DNA from: Candidatus Bacteroides merdigallinarum
Lineage (GTDB): Bacteria; Bacteroidota; Bacteroidia; Bacteroidales; Bacteroidaceae
Length of the DNA: 35,385 bases
Direction: 5' to 3'
Assembly: GCA_019116285.1 (NCBI GenBank)
Contig: DXBX01000061.1
Coordinates: 1 to 35,385 of the forward strand
Shown: positions 1 through 8,157 of the stretch, piece by piece
Layout of the letters: every line of letters starts with the position of its first letter
Position numbering within the stretch: the stretch's first letter is position 1
Made by a program: the position numbers and the translations under genes
The notes under the pieces: generated by a model
What the model was told of the DNA's origin: nothing
Seen by the model: the letters and a program-made list of their open reading frames with translations, nothing else
The model's database searches: none

Positions 1-54
1 TGGCCCGATTATCCCAGCAAAGAAGATTTCTTTTTCAACGAGGATGAGTATTAA
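1..54 (+). CDS. C-terminal end of an unidentified protein (partial)
   Basis: The window opens inside an open frame that reads 17 residues, ending in the acidic, aromatic tail FFFNEDEY, and stops with TAA at 52-54. A terminator-like hairpin follows at 100-137, which supports this as the true end of a plus-strand gene. Too little is present to assign a family. Confidence 0.6.
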   Translation, partial: WPDYPSKEDFFFNEDEY

Positions 55-99
55 GCCGCGAATAGTGCCAACGCACAACGCTTATTTTTTAAAGGCAAC

Positions 100-137
100 A
101 GAAGTGGGGACGAAAATCCTCACTTCTTTCATTTTCT
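100..137 (+). terminator. Rho-independent terminator of the partial gene
   Basis: An 11-bp stem (100-110 with 117-127, one G-U pair) closes a six-base loop CGAAAA and is followed by a T-rich stretch. It lies about 45 bases after the TAA of the leading partial gene. Confidence 0.6.
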
Positions 138-186
138 CCTTACTTCAATAGACCTGTTCCCCCACTTCGCGATAAAGCCAGCACCA

Positions 187-221
187 TAAAAAAGGCTTAA
201 CCGTCTGAAGGTTAAGCCTTT
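187..221 (-). terminator. Rho-independent terminator of tRNA-Pro
   Basis: A perfect 12-bp stem (191-202 with 210-221) has a seven-base loop and, read on the minus strand, runs into seven T residues. It starts three bases after the tRNA 3' end, so it ends the single-tRNA transcript. Confidence 0.85.
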
Positions 222-223
222 TG

Positions 224-296
224 TCGGAATGAGGCGACTCGAACGCCCGACCCCTACGTCCCGAACGTAGTGCGCTACCAACTGCGCTACATTCCG
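224..296 (-). tRNA. tRNA-Pro(CGG)
   Basis: On the minus strand this folds as a full cloverleaf. There is a 7-bp acceptor stem CGGAATG/CATTCCG, a D stem GCGC/GCGC, an anticodon stem CTACG/CGTAG around the loop TTCGGGA (anticodon CGG), and a T arm with TTCGAGT. A C at position 1 is typical of proline tRNAs. The discriminator is A and the CCA end is not encoded (the DNA reads CAA). It has its own promoter and terminator, so it is a single-gene unit. Confidence 0.95.
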
Positions 297-325
297 ATTG
301 TCATCCACTCTCGTTTTTGACGGTG

Positions 326-358
326 CAAAGGTACGGAAAATAGTTGGTTTCTTCCAAA
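326..358 (-). promoter_or_regulatory. Bacteroides-type promoter of tRNA-Pro
   Basis: On the minus strand a TTTG element (355-358) is separated by 21 bases from a -7 box TACCTTTG (326-333). Transcription would begin about 23 bases before the mature tRNA. Confidence 0.8.
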
Positions 359-408
359 TATATGGGGAAATATTTTTCAGACAGTCCTCATAAAGGCTAT
401 TTATAACG

Positions 409-436
409 GTAGGGACGCGGCAAGCCGCGTCCCTAC
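409..436. repeat. Perfect GC-rich palindrome of the GTAGGG...CCCTAC type
   Basis: Two 13-base arms beginning GTAGGGACG and ending CGTCCCTAC flank a two-base AA loop. It lies 36 bases past the stop of the carboxyltransferase gene. There is no T tract on the minus side, so it is not a classic intrinsic terminator, though it would form a stable hairpin at the operon's 3' end. A composite element with the same outer ends is at 30920-30975. Confidence 0.75.
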
Positions 437-472
437 ACCTTATATTATATATAACACAATGTCCCGCATCGC

Positions 473-2005
473 TTAGAGCGGCATATTGCCATGCTTCTTG
501 GGCGGATTGCTTTGGTTCTTGTTGTGCGCCATCTCCAAGGCCTGCACCAGCTTGTAGCGGGTGTCGCGCGGCATGATGATCTCATCGATGTAGCCACGTT
601 CAGCGGCACGATACGGATTATTGAACTTCTGCTCGTACTCTTGGATGATATCGGCCTTTTCCTCGGCGGATGCCTTGCGGTAGAGGATGTTCACGGCTCC
701 CTCGGCTCCCATCACGGCAATCTGTGCCTGCGGGTAGGCCAGATTGACATCAGCACCCGTGGGCTTACTGGACATCACGATGTAGGCGCCACCGTAGGCC
801 TTACGGGTGATGAGCGTGATTTTGGGCACCGTGGCCTCTGCATAGGCGTAGACAATCTTCGCGCCGTGGCGGATGATGCCGTTGTGCTCCTGTACGGTAC
901 CGGGCAAGAAGCCTGGCACGTCTTCGAAGGTGATCAAGGGGATGTTGAAGCAGTCGCAGAAGCGGATGAAGCGGGCAGCCTTGTCCGAAGCGTCAATGTC
1001 CAAGACACCGGCCAGATAGGCGGGCTGGTTGGCCACGATGCCCACGGAGCGACCGTTCAGGCGACCGAAACCGACCACTACGTTCTTGGCAAAGTGAGGC
1101 ATAACCTCGAAGAAGTACTGATTGTCCAGCACCGGTTCGATGATGTCTTTGATGTCGTAGGGCAGGTTGGGGTCTTCGGGGATGACCGTCTGCAAGGCTT
1201 CCGTCTGGCGATGGATGTCGTCCGTGCAAGGCACGAAAGGAGCATCCTCCATGTTGTTGCTGGGCAGGAAGCTCAGCAGCTCGCGGATGGTCATCATCGT
1301 CTCCTCCTCGTTGTTGCACATGAAGTGGGTGACACCGCTCTTCGAGCTATGCGTGTAGGCACCGCCCAGTTCCTCCTTGTCCACCACCTCGTTGGTGACG
1401 GTCTTCACCACGTCCGGGCCGGTGATGAACATGTGGCTCTGCTCCTTCACCATGAAGATGAAGTCGGTCAGCGCAGGCGAATAGCACGCACCGCCGGCGC
1501 AGGGACCCAAGATGGCGGAGATCTGCGGGATGACACCCGATGCGATGGTATTCTGATAGAAGATGGAGGCATAACCCTCCAAGCTGTTCACGCCTTCCTG
1601 GATGCGAGCACCGCCCGAGTCATTCAAGGCGATGATGGGCGCACCGTTCTTCAAGGCCAGTTCCTGCACCTTGACAATCTTGGCGGCGTTGGTCTCACTC
1701 AAAGAGCCGCCGTGCGCCGTGAAGTCGTAAGCATAGACAAAGACCAGACGGCCGTCTATCTTGCCGTAGCCCGTCACCATGCCGTCGCCGGGGATTTGCT
1801 TCTTCTCCATGCCGAAGTTGGTGCAACGGTGGTTGACAAACTTGTCCAGCTCGTTGAACGTGCCCTTGTCCAGGAGCACTTCGATACGCTCGCGGGCGGT
1901 CATCTTGCCCATGGTGTGCTGCTTCTCTATTTTGTCCACGCCGCCGCCCAGGGTGGCGCGCTTGTCCAGCTCTTCGTATTGTTGGTAGATTTCTTCTCTG
2001 TTCAT
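473..2005 (-). CDS. Acyl-CoA carboxylase beta subunit / methylmalonyl-CoA carboxyltransferase
   Basis: 510 residues, the usual length of propionyl-CoA carboxylase beta / methylmalonyl-CoA decarboxylase alpha subunits. It moves carboxyl groups between biotin and propionyl-/methylmalonyl-CoA. Both crotonase-like halves are visible: the first has NDSGGARIQEG and GPCAGGACYSPALTDF, the second GFLPGTVQEHNGIIRHGAK and RKAYGGAYIVMSSK, whose glycine-rich turns form the oxyanion holes. It is the last gene of a three-gene minus-strand operon, nine bases after the biotin carrier gene. In Bacteroides this enzyme is placed in the succinate-to-propionate route, acting as the methylmalonyl-CoA decarboxylation step or its reverse. 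The CoA substrate is inferred from family likeness and context. No membrane decarboxylase (MmdB-type) subunit is nearby. Confidence 0.93.
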   Translation of the reverse strand: MNREEIYQQYEELDKRATLGGGVDKIEKQHTMGKMTARERIEVLLDKGTFNELDKFVNHRCTNFGMEKKQIPGDGMVTGYGKIDGRLVFVYAYDFTAHGGSLSETNAAKIVKVQELALKNGAPIIALNDSGGARIQEGVNSLEGYASIFYQNTIASGVIPQISAILGPCAGGACYSPALTDFIFMVKEQSHMFITGPDVVKTVTNEVVDKEELGGAYTHSSKSGVTHFMCNNEEETMMTIRELLSFLPSNNMEDAPFVPCTDDIHRQTEALQTVIPEDPNLPYDIKDIIEPVLDNQYFFEVMPHFAKNVVVGFGRLNGRSVGIVANQPAYLAGVLDIDASDKAARFIRFCDCFNIPLITFEDVPGFLPGTVQEHNGIIRHGAKIVYAYAEATVPKITLITRKAYGGAYIVMSSKPTGADVNLAYPQAQIAVMGAEGAVNILYRKASAEEKADIIQEYEQKFNNPYRAAERGYIDEIIMPRDTRYKLVQALEMAHNKNQSNPPKKHGNMPL

Positions 2006-2014
2006 AACTCCTGA

Positions 2015-2536
2015 TTATTCGTTTTCGTCCTTGATTACTTCCAGCTCAACCAGCGTCTGATTGGCATTGACCGCCTCACCCTCGGCCACGAGGATGTTGC
2101 GCACGATGCAGTCGGCGCTGACCTTGTAGTTGCTCTGCATCTTCATGGCTTCCAACACGATGGCGATGTCGCCTGCCGCCAGTTGGTCGCCCACCTTGAC
2201 GGGGATGCTGACCACCTTGCCGGGCATGGGAGCCACAATCTTGTCGCCCTGCTTCTCGTCGGCGCCCTTGCGGGTATGCAGATACTTGGCCTGCGTGTCC
2301 ACGATGTCCACGTGGAAAGAGCGCGTCAGGATATTGACGTCGTAGTTCTTGCCCCCCTCGCCACGCACCAAGCCGGCATTGAACGAGTTGCCGTTGTGCA
2401 GGATGGAGCAGTTGCCGTTCTCGGCCATCACGATGTCCACCTCCACGGGGTTGCCGTCGATGGTGAGCTGCACCTTGTTGCCTTCTTTGCTGACCAACGT
2501 GACATCAGCCACGCGGTCTCCTATATGTATTTCCAT
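2015..2536 (-). CDS. Biotin carboxyl carrier protein of an acyl-CoA carboxylase
   Basis: 173 residues. The C-terminal biotinyl domain has the motif EAMKMQ, with the biotin-accepting lysine at residue 132, preceded by the APMPGKVVSIPVKVGD strand typical of lipoyl/biotinyl folds. The first 90 or so residues are beta-rich and resemble the transcarboxylase-binding (BT) segment that joins carboxylase and carrier in propionyl-CoA carboxylase alpha chains. The gene therefore looks like the C-terminal third of an alpha chain made as a separate protein. It lies between the biotin carboxylase (16-base gap) and the carboxyltransferase (9-base gap), as expected for the swinging-arm subunit. The BT assignment is an inference from layout and composition. 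Confidence 0.93.
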   Translation of the reverse strand: MEIHIGDRVADVTLVSKEGNKVQLTIDGNPVEVDIVMAENGNCSILHNGNSFNAGLVRGEGGKNYDVNILTRSFHVDIVDTQAKYLHTRKGADEKQGDKIVAPMPGKVVSIPVKVGDQLAAGDIAIVLEAMKMQSNYKVSADCIVRNILVAEGEAVNANQTLVELEVIKDENE

Positions 2537-2552
2537 AATTCTTCCTTACTTA

Positions 2553-4064
2553 TTATATTCTCAATACTCCCTTTTGCAGGCCAAACTCGCGCCAGCGGCT
2601 GATGGGGCGTGCGTCCGGCAACTGGGTGGAAGCGTTTTCCTCCAGGTTCACCAGATAGTCCATGTAGGCGGCAATCATCGCGATGTTCTCCAGCTCTTCG
2701 TTGTGAGTGTTGTTGCGAACGAGCATCTTGGCATTCTTGGCGATGAAGAGCGTATTGTACTCGCCGCGCACAAAGTCGGGCACGTGCATGATGCGCTTCA
2801 GATAGGCCAAGTTGGTCTTGAGGCCCGTAATCTTGTACTCATAGAGCACGCGGCGCATACGCTCAATGGCATATTGACGGGTAGTGGCCCACACGATGAG
2901 CTTGCCGATCATCGGGTCGTAGTAGATGGGGATTTCATAGCCCTCGTACACATAGCTGTCTATGCGCACACCGATGCCGTTAGGCTCGGTCAGCTGCTTG
3001 ATGATGCCGGGCGAAGGCATGAAGTTATTCTCTGTATCCTCAGCGCAGATGCGGCACTCGATGGCATGGCCGCGTTGGAAGAGCTCTTCCTGATGCAAAT
3101 GCAGCACCTCGTCGTTGGCGATGCGGATTTGCTCCTTCACCAGATCCACGCCCATCACTTCCTCCGTGATGGGGTGCTCCACCTGCAGGCGGGTGTTCAT
3201 CTCCAGAAAATAGAAATGACGGTGCTTGTCCACCAGGAACTCGATGGTGCCTGCACCGCTATAATTGACGGCTTTGGCGGCAGCGACGGCCTTCTCTCCC
3301 ATTTCCTTGCGAAGCTCGGGGGTAAGGAAGGGCGAGGGACTCTCTTCCACAATCTTTTGGTTGCGACGCTGCACGGAGCATTCGCGGTCGAAGAGGTGGA
3401 TGACGTTGCCGTGGTTGTCGCCCAGGATTTGGAATTCAATGTGGTGCGGCTCCTCCACGAACTTCTCCAGGTAGACGGTGTCGTCGCCGAAGGAAGACAT
3501 GGATTCGGAGCGGGCGGTGTTGTAGGCCTCCTCCACCTCGTCCTCGCTATGGATGAGGCGCATACCCTTGCCGCCTCCGCCCATCGAGGCTTTCAGCATG
3601 ACGGGGTAGCCAATCTCGTTGCAGATACGACGAGCCTCCTCCGCACTCTGCAGGGGCTGTTCGGTGCCTGGCACCACGGGCACGCCGGCGGCAATCATAC
3701 GCTTGCGGGCGGCAATCTTGTCGCCCATGGCCTCCATGGTTTCGGGAGCCGGTCCGATGAAGATGATGCCTTCCTCGCGGCAACGGCGGGCAAAGTCGGC
3801 ATTCTCCGACAGGAAGCCATAGCCCGGATGGATGGCATCGGCACCGCAACGCTTGGCGGTGGCAATCACTTTCTCGATGTTCAGATAACTTTCTTTCGCC
3901 ACGGCCGGACCTATGCAATAGGCTTCGTCCGCATACGACACGTGGTGCGACGTGCGGTCGGCCTCGGAGAAGACGGCCACACTCTGTATCCCCATCTCGC
4001 GACAGGAGCGCATCACGCGCACGGCAATCTCTCCTCTGTTGGCAATCAATACTTTCTTTATCAT
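2553..4064 (-). CDS. accC: Biotin carboxylase subunit of an acyl-CoA carboxylase
   Basis: 503 residues from the ATG at 4064. It carboxylates biotin on the carrier protein using ATP and bicarbonate. Visible features are the N-terminal IANRGEIAVRV, the ATP-grasp glycine loop GGGGKGM (residues 162-168), ECSVQRRNQK, and the catalytic EMNTRLQVEH. The frame stays open upstream to a TTG at 4100, but that extension lies in the -7 box at 4098-4105, and family members start with MIKKVLIANRGE, so 4064 is the start. It is about 50 residues longer than the AccC of fatty-acid synthesis, as in propionyl/pyruvate carboxylase alpha chains. First gene of the operon. The symbol is given for the family; the partners suggest propionyl/methylmalonyl-CoA metabolism rather than malonyl-CoA synthesis. 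Confidence 0.92.
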   Translation of the reverse strand: MIKKVLIANRGEIAVRVMRSCREMGIQSVAVFSEADRTSHHVSYADEAYCIGPAVAKESYLNIEKVIATAKRCGADAIHPGYGFLSENADFARRCREEGIIFIGPAPETMEAMGDKIAARKRMIAAGVPVVPGTEQPLQSAEEARRICNEIGYPVMLKASMGGGGKGMRLIHSEDEVEEAYNTARSESMSSFGDDTVYLEKFVEEPHHIEFQILGDNHGNVIHLFDRECSVQRRNQKIVEESPSPFLTPELRKEMGEKAVAAAKAVNYSGAGTIEFLVDKHRHFYFLEMNTRLQVEHPITEEVMGVDLVKEQIRIANDEVLHLHQEELFQRGHAIECRICAEDTENNFMPSPGIIKQLTEPNGIGVRIDSYVYEGYEIPIYYDPMIGKLIVWATTRQYAIERMRRVLYEYKITGLKTNLAYLKRIMHVPDFVRGEYNTLFIAKNAKMLVRNNTHNEELENIAMIAAYMDYLVNLEENASTQLPDARPISRWREFGLQKGVLRI

Positions 4065-4097
4065 AGTCTTTAGAACTTGTTTCTCTGTAATCGGGGG

Positions 4098-4105
4098 CAA
4101 AGATA
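4098..4105 (-). promoter_or_regulatory. -7 box of the carboxylase operon
   Basis: TATCTTTG on the minus strand, 33 bases before the biotin carboxylase ATG, with an A/T-rich stretch just upstream. No clear -33 TTG is seen at the usual spacing. Confidence 0.65.
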
Positions 4106-4146
4106 CAATTTTTTTTGAAGATGTACTCCATTCTGCCCCGCTATAC

Positions 4147-4222
4147 CGCGGCTTATATTCGGCGGTACCGTCGCTCCCGCTCGGGGGCTCCGACGAACGC
4201 GCTCGGGGATACCGCCGTATAA
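4147..4222. repeat. GC-rich palindromic intergenic element, copy A
   Basis: The segment has inverted ends (GGCGGTACC near 4161, GGATACCGCC near 4207) around a GC-rich middle. That middle contains the 16-mer CCGACGAACGCGCTCG (4190-4205), which recurs exactly in copy B at 21992-22007. It lies between the carboxylase promoter and the terminator of the next minus-strand gene. Confidence 0.7.
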
Positions 4223-4250
4223 CTTCTTTCTAATCAATCTGCTACAAATG

Positions 4251-4281
4251 AAAAAGCGGAGACTTCCGCCTTAGTCTCCGC
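4251..4281 (-). terminator. Rho-independent terminator of the small gene at 4331
   Basis: A perfect 8-bp stem GCGGAGAC/GTCTCCGC (4256-4263 with 4274-4281) is followed on the minus strand by TTTTTCATTT. It lies about 50 bases after the stop of the 60-residue gene. Confidence 0.8.
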
Positions 4282-4330
4282 CCTTCCGATACATCCAGTG
4301 ATGTAATTATCAGTTAATACTTCATTTCAT

Positions 4331-4513
4331 TTACAAGGCCGAGGCCTGCTGTGCAAGCAATTTCTGCAGTTTGCTGTTCAAGACCTGGCACATGGCACCT
4401 TTTCTCATGGCTTGATAGCGCTTGATCTGGTACCGTAACAGTAAGATCTCATTCACGTTTTTTTCCATAATCGTCTTGGTTTGTGCCCCCGCGTTTCGGG
4501 AGCGGTTAAACAT
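4331..4513 (-). CDS. Small basic helical protein, unknown function
   Basis: 60 residues, rich in Lys, Arg, Gln and Leu, predicted from composition to be mostly alpha-helical. No family recognised. The start at 4513 is favoured by an AGGA seven bases upstream (4521-4524) and a -7 box at 4546-4553. A second ATG 15 codons in would give a 45-residue protein starting MEKNVNEILLLRYQIKRY. A strong terminator follows at 4251-4281, so the unit is a complete single-gene transcript. That framing, more than the sequence itself, supports it being real. It could be a small nucleic-acid- or ribosome-binding protein, but nothing visible proves this. Confidence 0.65.
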   Translation of the reverse strand: MFNRSRNAGAQTKTIMEKNVNEILLLRYQIKRYQAMRKGAMCQVLNSKLQKLLAQQASAL

Positions 4514-4545
4514 CTTGTTATCCTGTTCTTTTTCTTTTGATGCTG

Positions 4546-4553
4546 CAAAGATA
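4546..4553 (-). promoter_or_regulatory. -7 box of the small basic protein gene
   Basis: TATCTTTG on the minus strand, 32 bases before the ATG at 4513, giving a leader of about 27 bases that contains an AGGA. Confidence 0.65.
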
Positions 4554-4669
4554 AGCAGAATCTTTGAGAAATATGTTGTACAACATAAAAAATGAGTGTT
4601 TTTTTGCCTTTTTTAGCCAATCTTGCCTATTTTGGCAGGCAGATATTACAACCGTGTGAAGATATTTCG

Positions 4670-4677
4670 TATATTTG
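4670..4677 (+). promoter_or_regulatory. -7 box of the transglutaminase-like lipoprotein gene
   Basis: TATATTTG lies 31 bases before the ATG at 4709. No convincing -33 TTG at normal spacing. Confidence 0.55.
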
Positions 4678-4708
4678 TCGCATATACTTAATCCCATACC
4701 ATCGTATT

Positions 4709-7381
4709 ATGAAACAAATCATTCTCACTTGCCTGGGGCTATGCCTCATTCTCTTCGCCACCTCTTGCGGCGGAGATTCCCATTTCATCACCGATGATTC
4801 GTACCGCGCCCGCGTGGAGCAGGACTTTGCCTTGAAAAAGACTTTGTTGCCCCGAGGCGACCTCTTTGCCGTGTTCGATACGGAGTTGACCACCTACGAA
4901 CGCGAGGCGTTGCAGTTCCTCTACGCCTATATGCCTCTGCCGGACATCGCCGACTTCTCCGGCCAATTCTACCTCGACAATATCCATGCCTCGCAGCGTG
5001 CAGCCCGCGAAATGCCTTGGGGAAAGACAGTTCCTGAAGACGTTTTCCGCCATTTTGTCATGCCCGTGCGCATCAACAATGAGCAGCTGGACGGCGCGCG
5101 CATGGTGTTTTACGAGGAACTGAAGGATCGCGTGAAGCATCTTTCGATGGCCGATGCCATCCTGGAAGTAAACCACTGGTGCCACGAGAAGGCCGTCTAC
5201 CAACCCAGCGATGCCCGCACCAGCTCGCCGCTGGCCACGGTGCGCACCGCCTTCGGCCGTTGTGGCGAAGAATCCACCCTGCTGGTGGCCGCCCTGCGCT
5301 CGGTAGGCATTCCCGCCCGCCAGGTCTACACGCCCCGCTGGGCACATACCGACGATAATCATGCCTGGGTAGAAGCTTGGGCCGATGGCGAATGGCACTT
5401 CCTGGGTGCTTGCGAACCCGAGCCGGTGCTCGACCTGGGATGGTTCAACGCCCCGGCCAGTCGCGGCATGCTGATGCACACCCGCGTATTCGGCTACTAT
5501 CAAGGAAAGGAAGACGTGATGGACATCACGCCCAACCATACGGAAATCAATATCACCGAGAATTATGCGCCGACGGCCGACCTGACCGTGCGCGTGGTGG
5601 ACGAGGCAGGCAATCCCGTGCCGAATGCCGACGTAGAGTTCAAGCTCTTCAATTATGCCGAGTTCTTCACCGTGGTCACCAAGCAGACGGGTGCCGACGG
5701 CACCTGCGGGCTGAGTGCCGGCAAGGGCGACATGCTGGTGTGGGCTTCGAAAGACGGCCGCTTCGGCTTCTCCAAGGTGACTTTCGGCCAGCAGCCGGAG
5801 CTGACGGTGAAGTTGGATAAGGAAGACGGTGCCTCCTTTGCCCAAGACATCGACGTGGTGCCCCCTGCCGAGAATGCCGTCCTGCCCGAGGTGACGCCCG
5901 AACAACGTGCGGAGAACGACCGCCGCATGCTGGCGGAGGACTCTATCCGCAATGCCTACACCGCTACCTTCCTGGATGAAGCGAAAGCCAAAGCCTTCGT
6001 AGACAAGTTATCCGGCCTGAAGCCCGCCGAAGCAAAGAAAGCCGTCCAATACCTTGTGGCCTCCTATGGCAATCACCAGACCTTGTGCGACTTCCTCACC
6101 AAGGCCTCGGCTGAAGGAAAAACCGCCTTGGCAATCCGCCTCTTAGGCGTCATCTCTGCAAAAGATTGGCGCGACGTATCTCTGGACGTGCTGGCAGACA
6201 ATCTGCTGAATACCCCCGATGCCAAGACCGGCCGCTATGATCAGGCTCTGCTGAATCCGCGTGTGAGCACCGAGGGGCTGACTCCCTACAAGGCTTTCTT
6301 CCAGCGCACTATCGACGGCGACCGGGCAGAAGCCTATCGCAAGCAGCCCCAGCAACTGGTGGCATGGTGCCGCGACTCCATCACCCTCAATGACTCGCTG
6401 AACGTACGCCGCGTGCCCATGTCGCCCGAAGGCGTATGGAAAGCCCGGGTGGCCGACCGCCTCTCACGCGACATCTTCTTCGTATCCGTGGCACGCAGCC
6501 TGGGCATCCCCGCCTGGATTGACGGTGTGACGGGTAAAGTCTGCTACCAAGATCTGAACCAGCCGGGCGAGGCTGTCTACGATGTGGACTTTGCCGCCGG
6601 CATGGCCGAACAGGTTCCTCCCACGGGAAAGGTGACGGCTACCTACGCCGCCACACCGGTGCTGGATGACCCGAAATACTATACACATTTCTCTATCTCC
6701 AAATGCGAGAACGGACGTCTGCAGTTGCAGAGCTATGACGAAGCCCTCTGGTCTGCCCTGCTGAAGCAACCGCGGGATATGGCCGAAGGCTACTACGTCA
6801 TGGTATCCGGCACGCGCCTGGCCAATGGAGGTGTGCTGGCGCACATCCGTTCGTTCAACGTCGAGAGCGGCAAGCCGACGCGACTGCCTCTGGTTATGCG
6901 CGAAAGCAAAGATGAGATACAAGTGATAGGCAGCTTCAACGCCGAGACGCCCTTCACCCCGCTGACGGACGGTAAGCCTGCCGTAGAGCCGACCAACTTC
7001 CTGACAGCCTGCGGACGTGGCTACTACGTGGTCGGCATCCTCGGCCCCGGACAAGAACCCACGAACCACGCTCTGAAGGACATCGCCAAGCTGGGCAAGG
7101 AGTTGGAGAAATGGGGACGCAAGATGGTATTACTCTTCCCCAACGAAGATGCCTACAAACGGTATCATGTGGAAGACTTCCCCGGCCTGCCGAACACCAT
7201 CATCTATGGCTTTGACACGCACGGAGCTGCCGAACAGATTGCCGGTGAGATGAAGCTGCGCAACAAGAGTTCGCTGCCCATCTTCATCATCACCGACACG
7301 TTCAACCGCGTGGTGTTCGTATCCCAAGGCTACACCATCGGCCTGGGCGAACAGCTGATGCGTACCATCAGAGGCTTGTAA
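4709..7381 (+). CDS. Transglutaminase-like multidomain lipoprotein
   Basis: 890 residues from the ATG at 4709; upstream in-frame codons lie across the promoter. The N-terminus is a lipoprotein signal with lipobox ATSC (Cys20). A transglutaminase-like core follows, with nucleophile Cys185 in FGRCGEES and His218 in DNHAWVEAW. The usual third Asp is not obvious; the strand after the His reads WHFLGACEPEP. Next comes a carboxypeptidase-regulatory/Ig-like beta domain (about 290-370), a helical linker, a second segment resembling transglutaminase strands without the Cys-His pair (about 570-640), and a C-terminal thioredoxin-like region without a CxxC. Probably a surface or periplasmic protein acting on peptides or cross-links; the substrate is unknown. 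Its end overlaps the convergent cutC by 14 bases. Confidence 0.85.
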   Translation: MKQIILTCLGLCLILFATSCGGDSHFITDDSYRARVEQDFALKKTLLPRGDLFAVFDTELTTYEREALQFLYAYMPLPDIADFSGQFYLDNIHASQRAAREMPWGKTVPEDVFRHFVMPVRINNEQLDGARMVFYEELKDRVKHLSMADAILEVNHWCHEKAVYQPSDARTSSPLATVRTAFGRCGEESTLLVAALRSVGIPARQVYTPRWAHTDDNHAWVEAWADGEWHFLGACEPEPVLDLGWFNAPASRGMLMHTRVFGYYQGKEDVMDITPNHTEINITENYAPTADLTVRVVDEAGNPVPNADVEFKLFNYAEFFTVVTKQTGADGTCGLSAGKGDMLVWASKDGRFGFSKVTFGQQPELTVKLDKEDGASFAQDIDVVPPAENAVLPEVTPEQRAENDRRMLAEDSIRNAYTATFLDEAKAKAFVDKLSGLKPAEAKKAVQYLVASYGNHQTLCDFLTKASAEGKTALAIRLLGVISAKDWRDVSLDVLADNLLNTPDAKTGRYDQALLNPRVSTEGLTPYKAFFQRTIDGDRAEAYRKQPQQLVAWCRDSITLNDSLNVRRVPMSPEGVWKARVADRLSRDIFFVSVARSLGIPAWIDGVTGKVCYQDLNQPGEAVYDVDFAAGMAEQVPPTGKVTATYAATPVLDDPKYYTHFSISKCENGRLQLQSYDEALWSALLKQPRDMAEGYYVMVSGTRLANGGVLAHIRSFNVESGKPTRLPLVMRESKDEIQVIGSFNAETPFTPLTDGKPAVEPTNFLTACGRGYYVVGILGPGQEPTNHALKDIAKLGKELEKWGRKMVLLFPNEDAYKRYHVEDFPGLPNTIIYGFDTHGAAEQIAGEMKLRNKSSLPIFIITDTFNRVVFVSQGYTIGLGEQLMRTIRGL

Positions 7382-8120
7382 GCGCCGCAATGGTATCGGC
7401 CACACGACGGGAGGTAGTCACCGGGCGGGCGTACTCGGAGATGTGTACGGTCCCGCCCATCGACACAGCCTCGTTGCGGTACTGCATGCCGCTGACCACT
7501 TCCTCACGGGCGGAGAAATGAAACTCGTGAATGCCCGTCTCCCGCGCGATGCGGCCGATATTCTTCTCATTCACCCCACAGCCGGCGAGCAAGATGATAC
7601 GCTCGCCGGCTTTTTCTTGCAGCTCGCGCAAGAGAGGGATGCCCTGCTCGGCCGTGGGCTGCTGGCCGGAAGTCAGGATGCGGTTGCATCCCAAGGCGAT
7701 AATCTCCTCCAACGCCTGCAAGGGACGACGGCACACGTCGAACGCCCGGTGGAAGGTGACGGACATGCCCTCCGAAGCCTCCATCAGCCGCTCCATCAGC
7801 GGAAGGTCTACATCGCCATCGGCCGTCAGGCAGCCGAACACCACGCCGTCGGCACCCAACCGACGTGCATTCTCCACATCCTGCAACATAATGCGCTGCT
7901 CCAGCGGCGAATAGAGGAAGTCACCGCCCCGTGGACGGATGATAACGTGCAGACGCGTCTCCTTCAACAGCTCCCGGGCCAGGGTGATGTCGCCAAACGA
8001 AGGGGTCGTACCGCCTTCGGGAATACCCGCACACAGCTCCACCCGATTGGCACCGCCGGCCTGGGCAGCCAGACAACTCTCCACGGAATTGGCACACACT
8101 TCAAACAAATACTTTTCCAT
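7368..8120 (-). CDS. cutC: CutC family protein (copper homeostasis protein family)
   Basis: 250 residues, normal for CutC, a TIM-barrel family first linked to copper tolerance. The biochemical role is not settled. Recognisable parts are FEVCANSVESCLAAQAGGANRVELC, EGGTTPSFG, IRPRGGDF, VTFHRAFD and RILTSGQQPTAEQG. The start at 8120 gives the family N-terminus MEKYLFEVCANS; an in-frame GTG at 8171 would add 17 residues lying in a palindromic repeat and is unlikely. It overlaps the convergent transglutaminase-like gene by 14 bases, so the two transcripts must run into each other. Confidence 0.93.
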   Translation of the reverse strand: MEKYLFEVCANSVESCLAAQAGGANRVELCAGIPEGGTTPSFGDITLARELLKETRLHVIIRPRGGDFLYSPLEQRIMLQDVENARRLGADGVVFGCLTADGDVDLPLMERLMEASEGMSVTFHRAFDVCRRPLQALEEIIALGCNRILTSGQQPTAEQGIPLLRELQEKAGERIILLAGCGVNEKNIGRIARETGIHEFHFSAREEVVSGMQYRNEAVSMGGTVHISEYARPVTTSRRVADTIAALTSL

Positions 8121-8157
8121 ACACAAAAGGATTTTAGGATTAATAAATAAAAAAACG

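Noticed and set aside
491..4073. Long plus-strand open frames (491-2014 and 2349-4073) opposite the carboxylase operon
   Set aside because: Same cause: codon bias of the real minus-strand genes keeps the opposite frame open. No recognisable motif.
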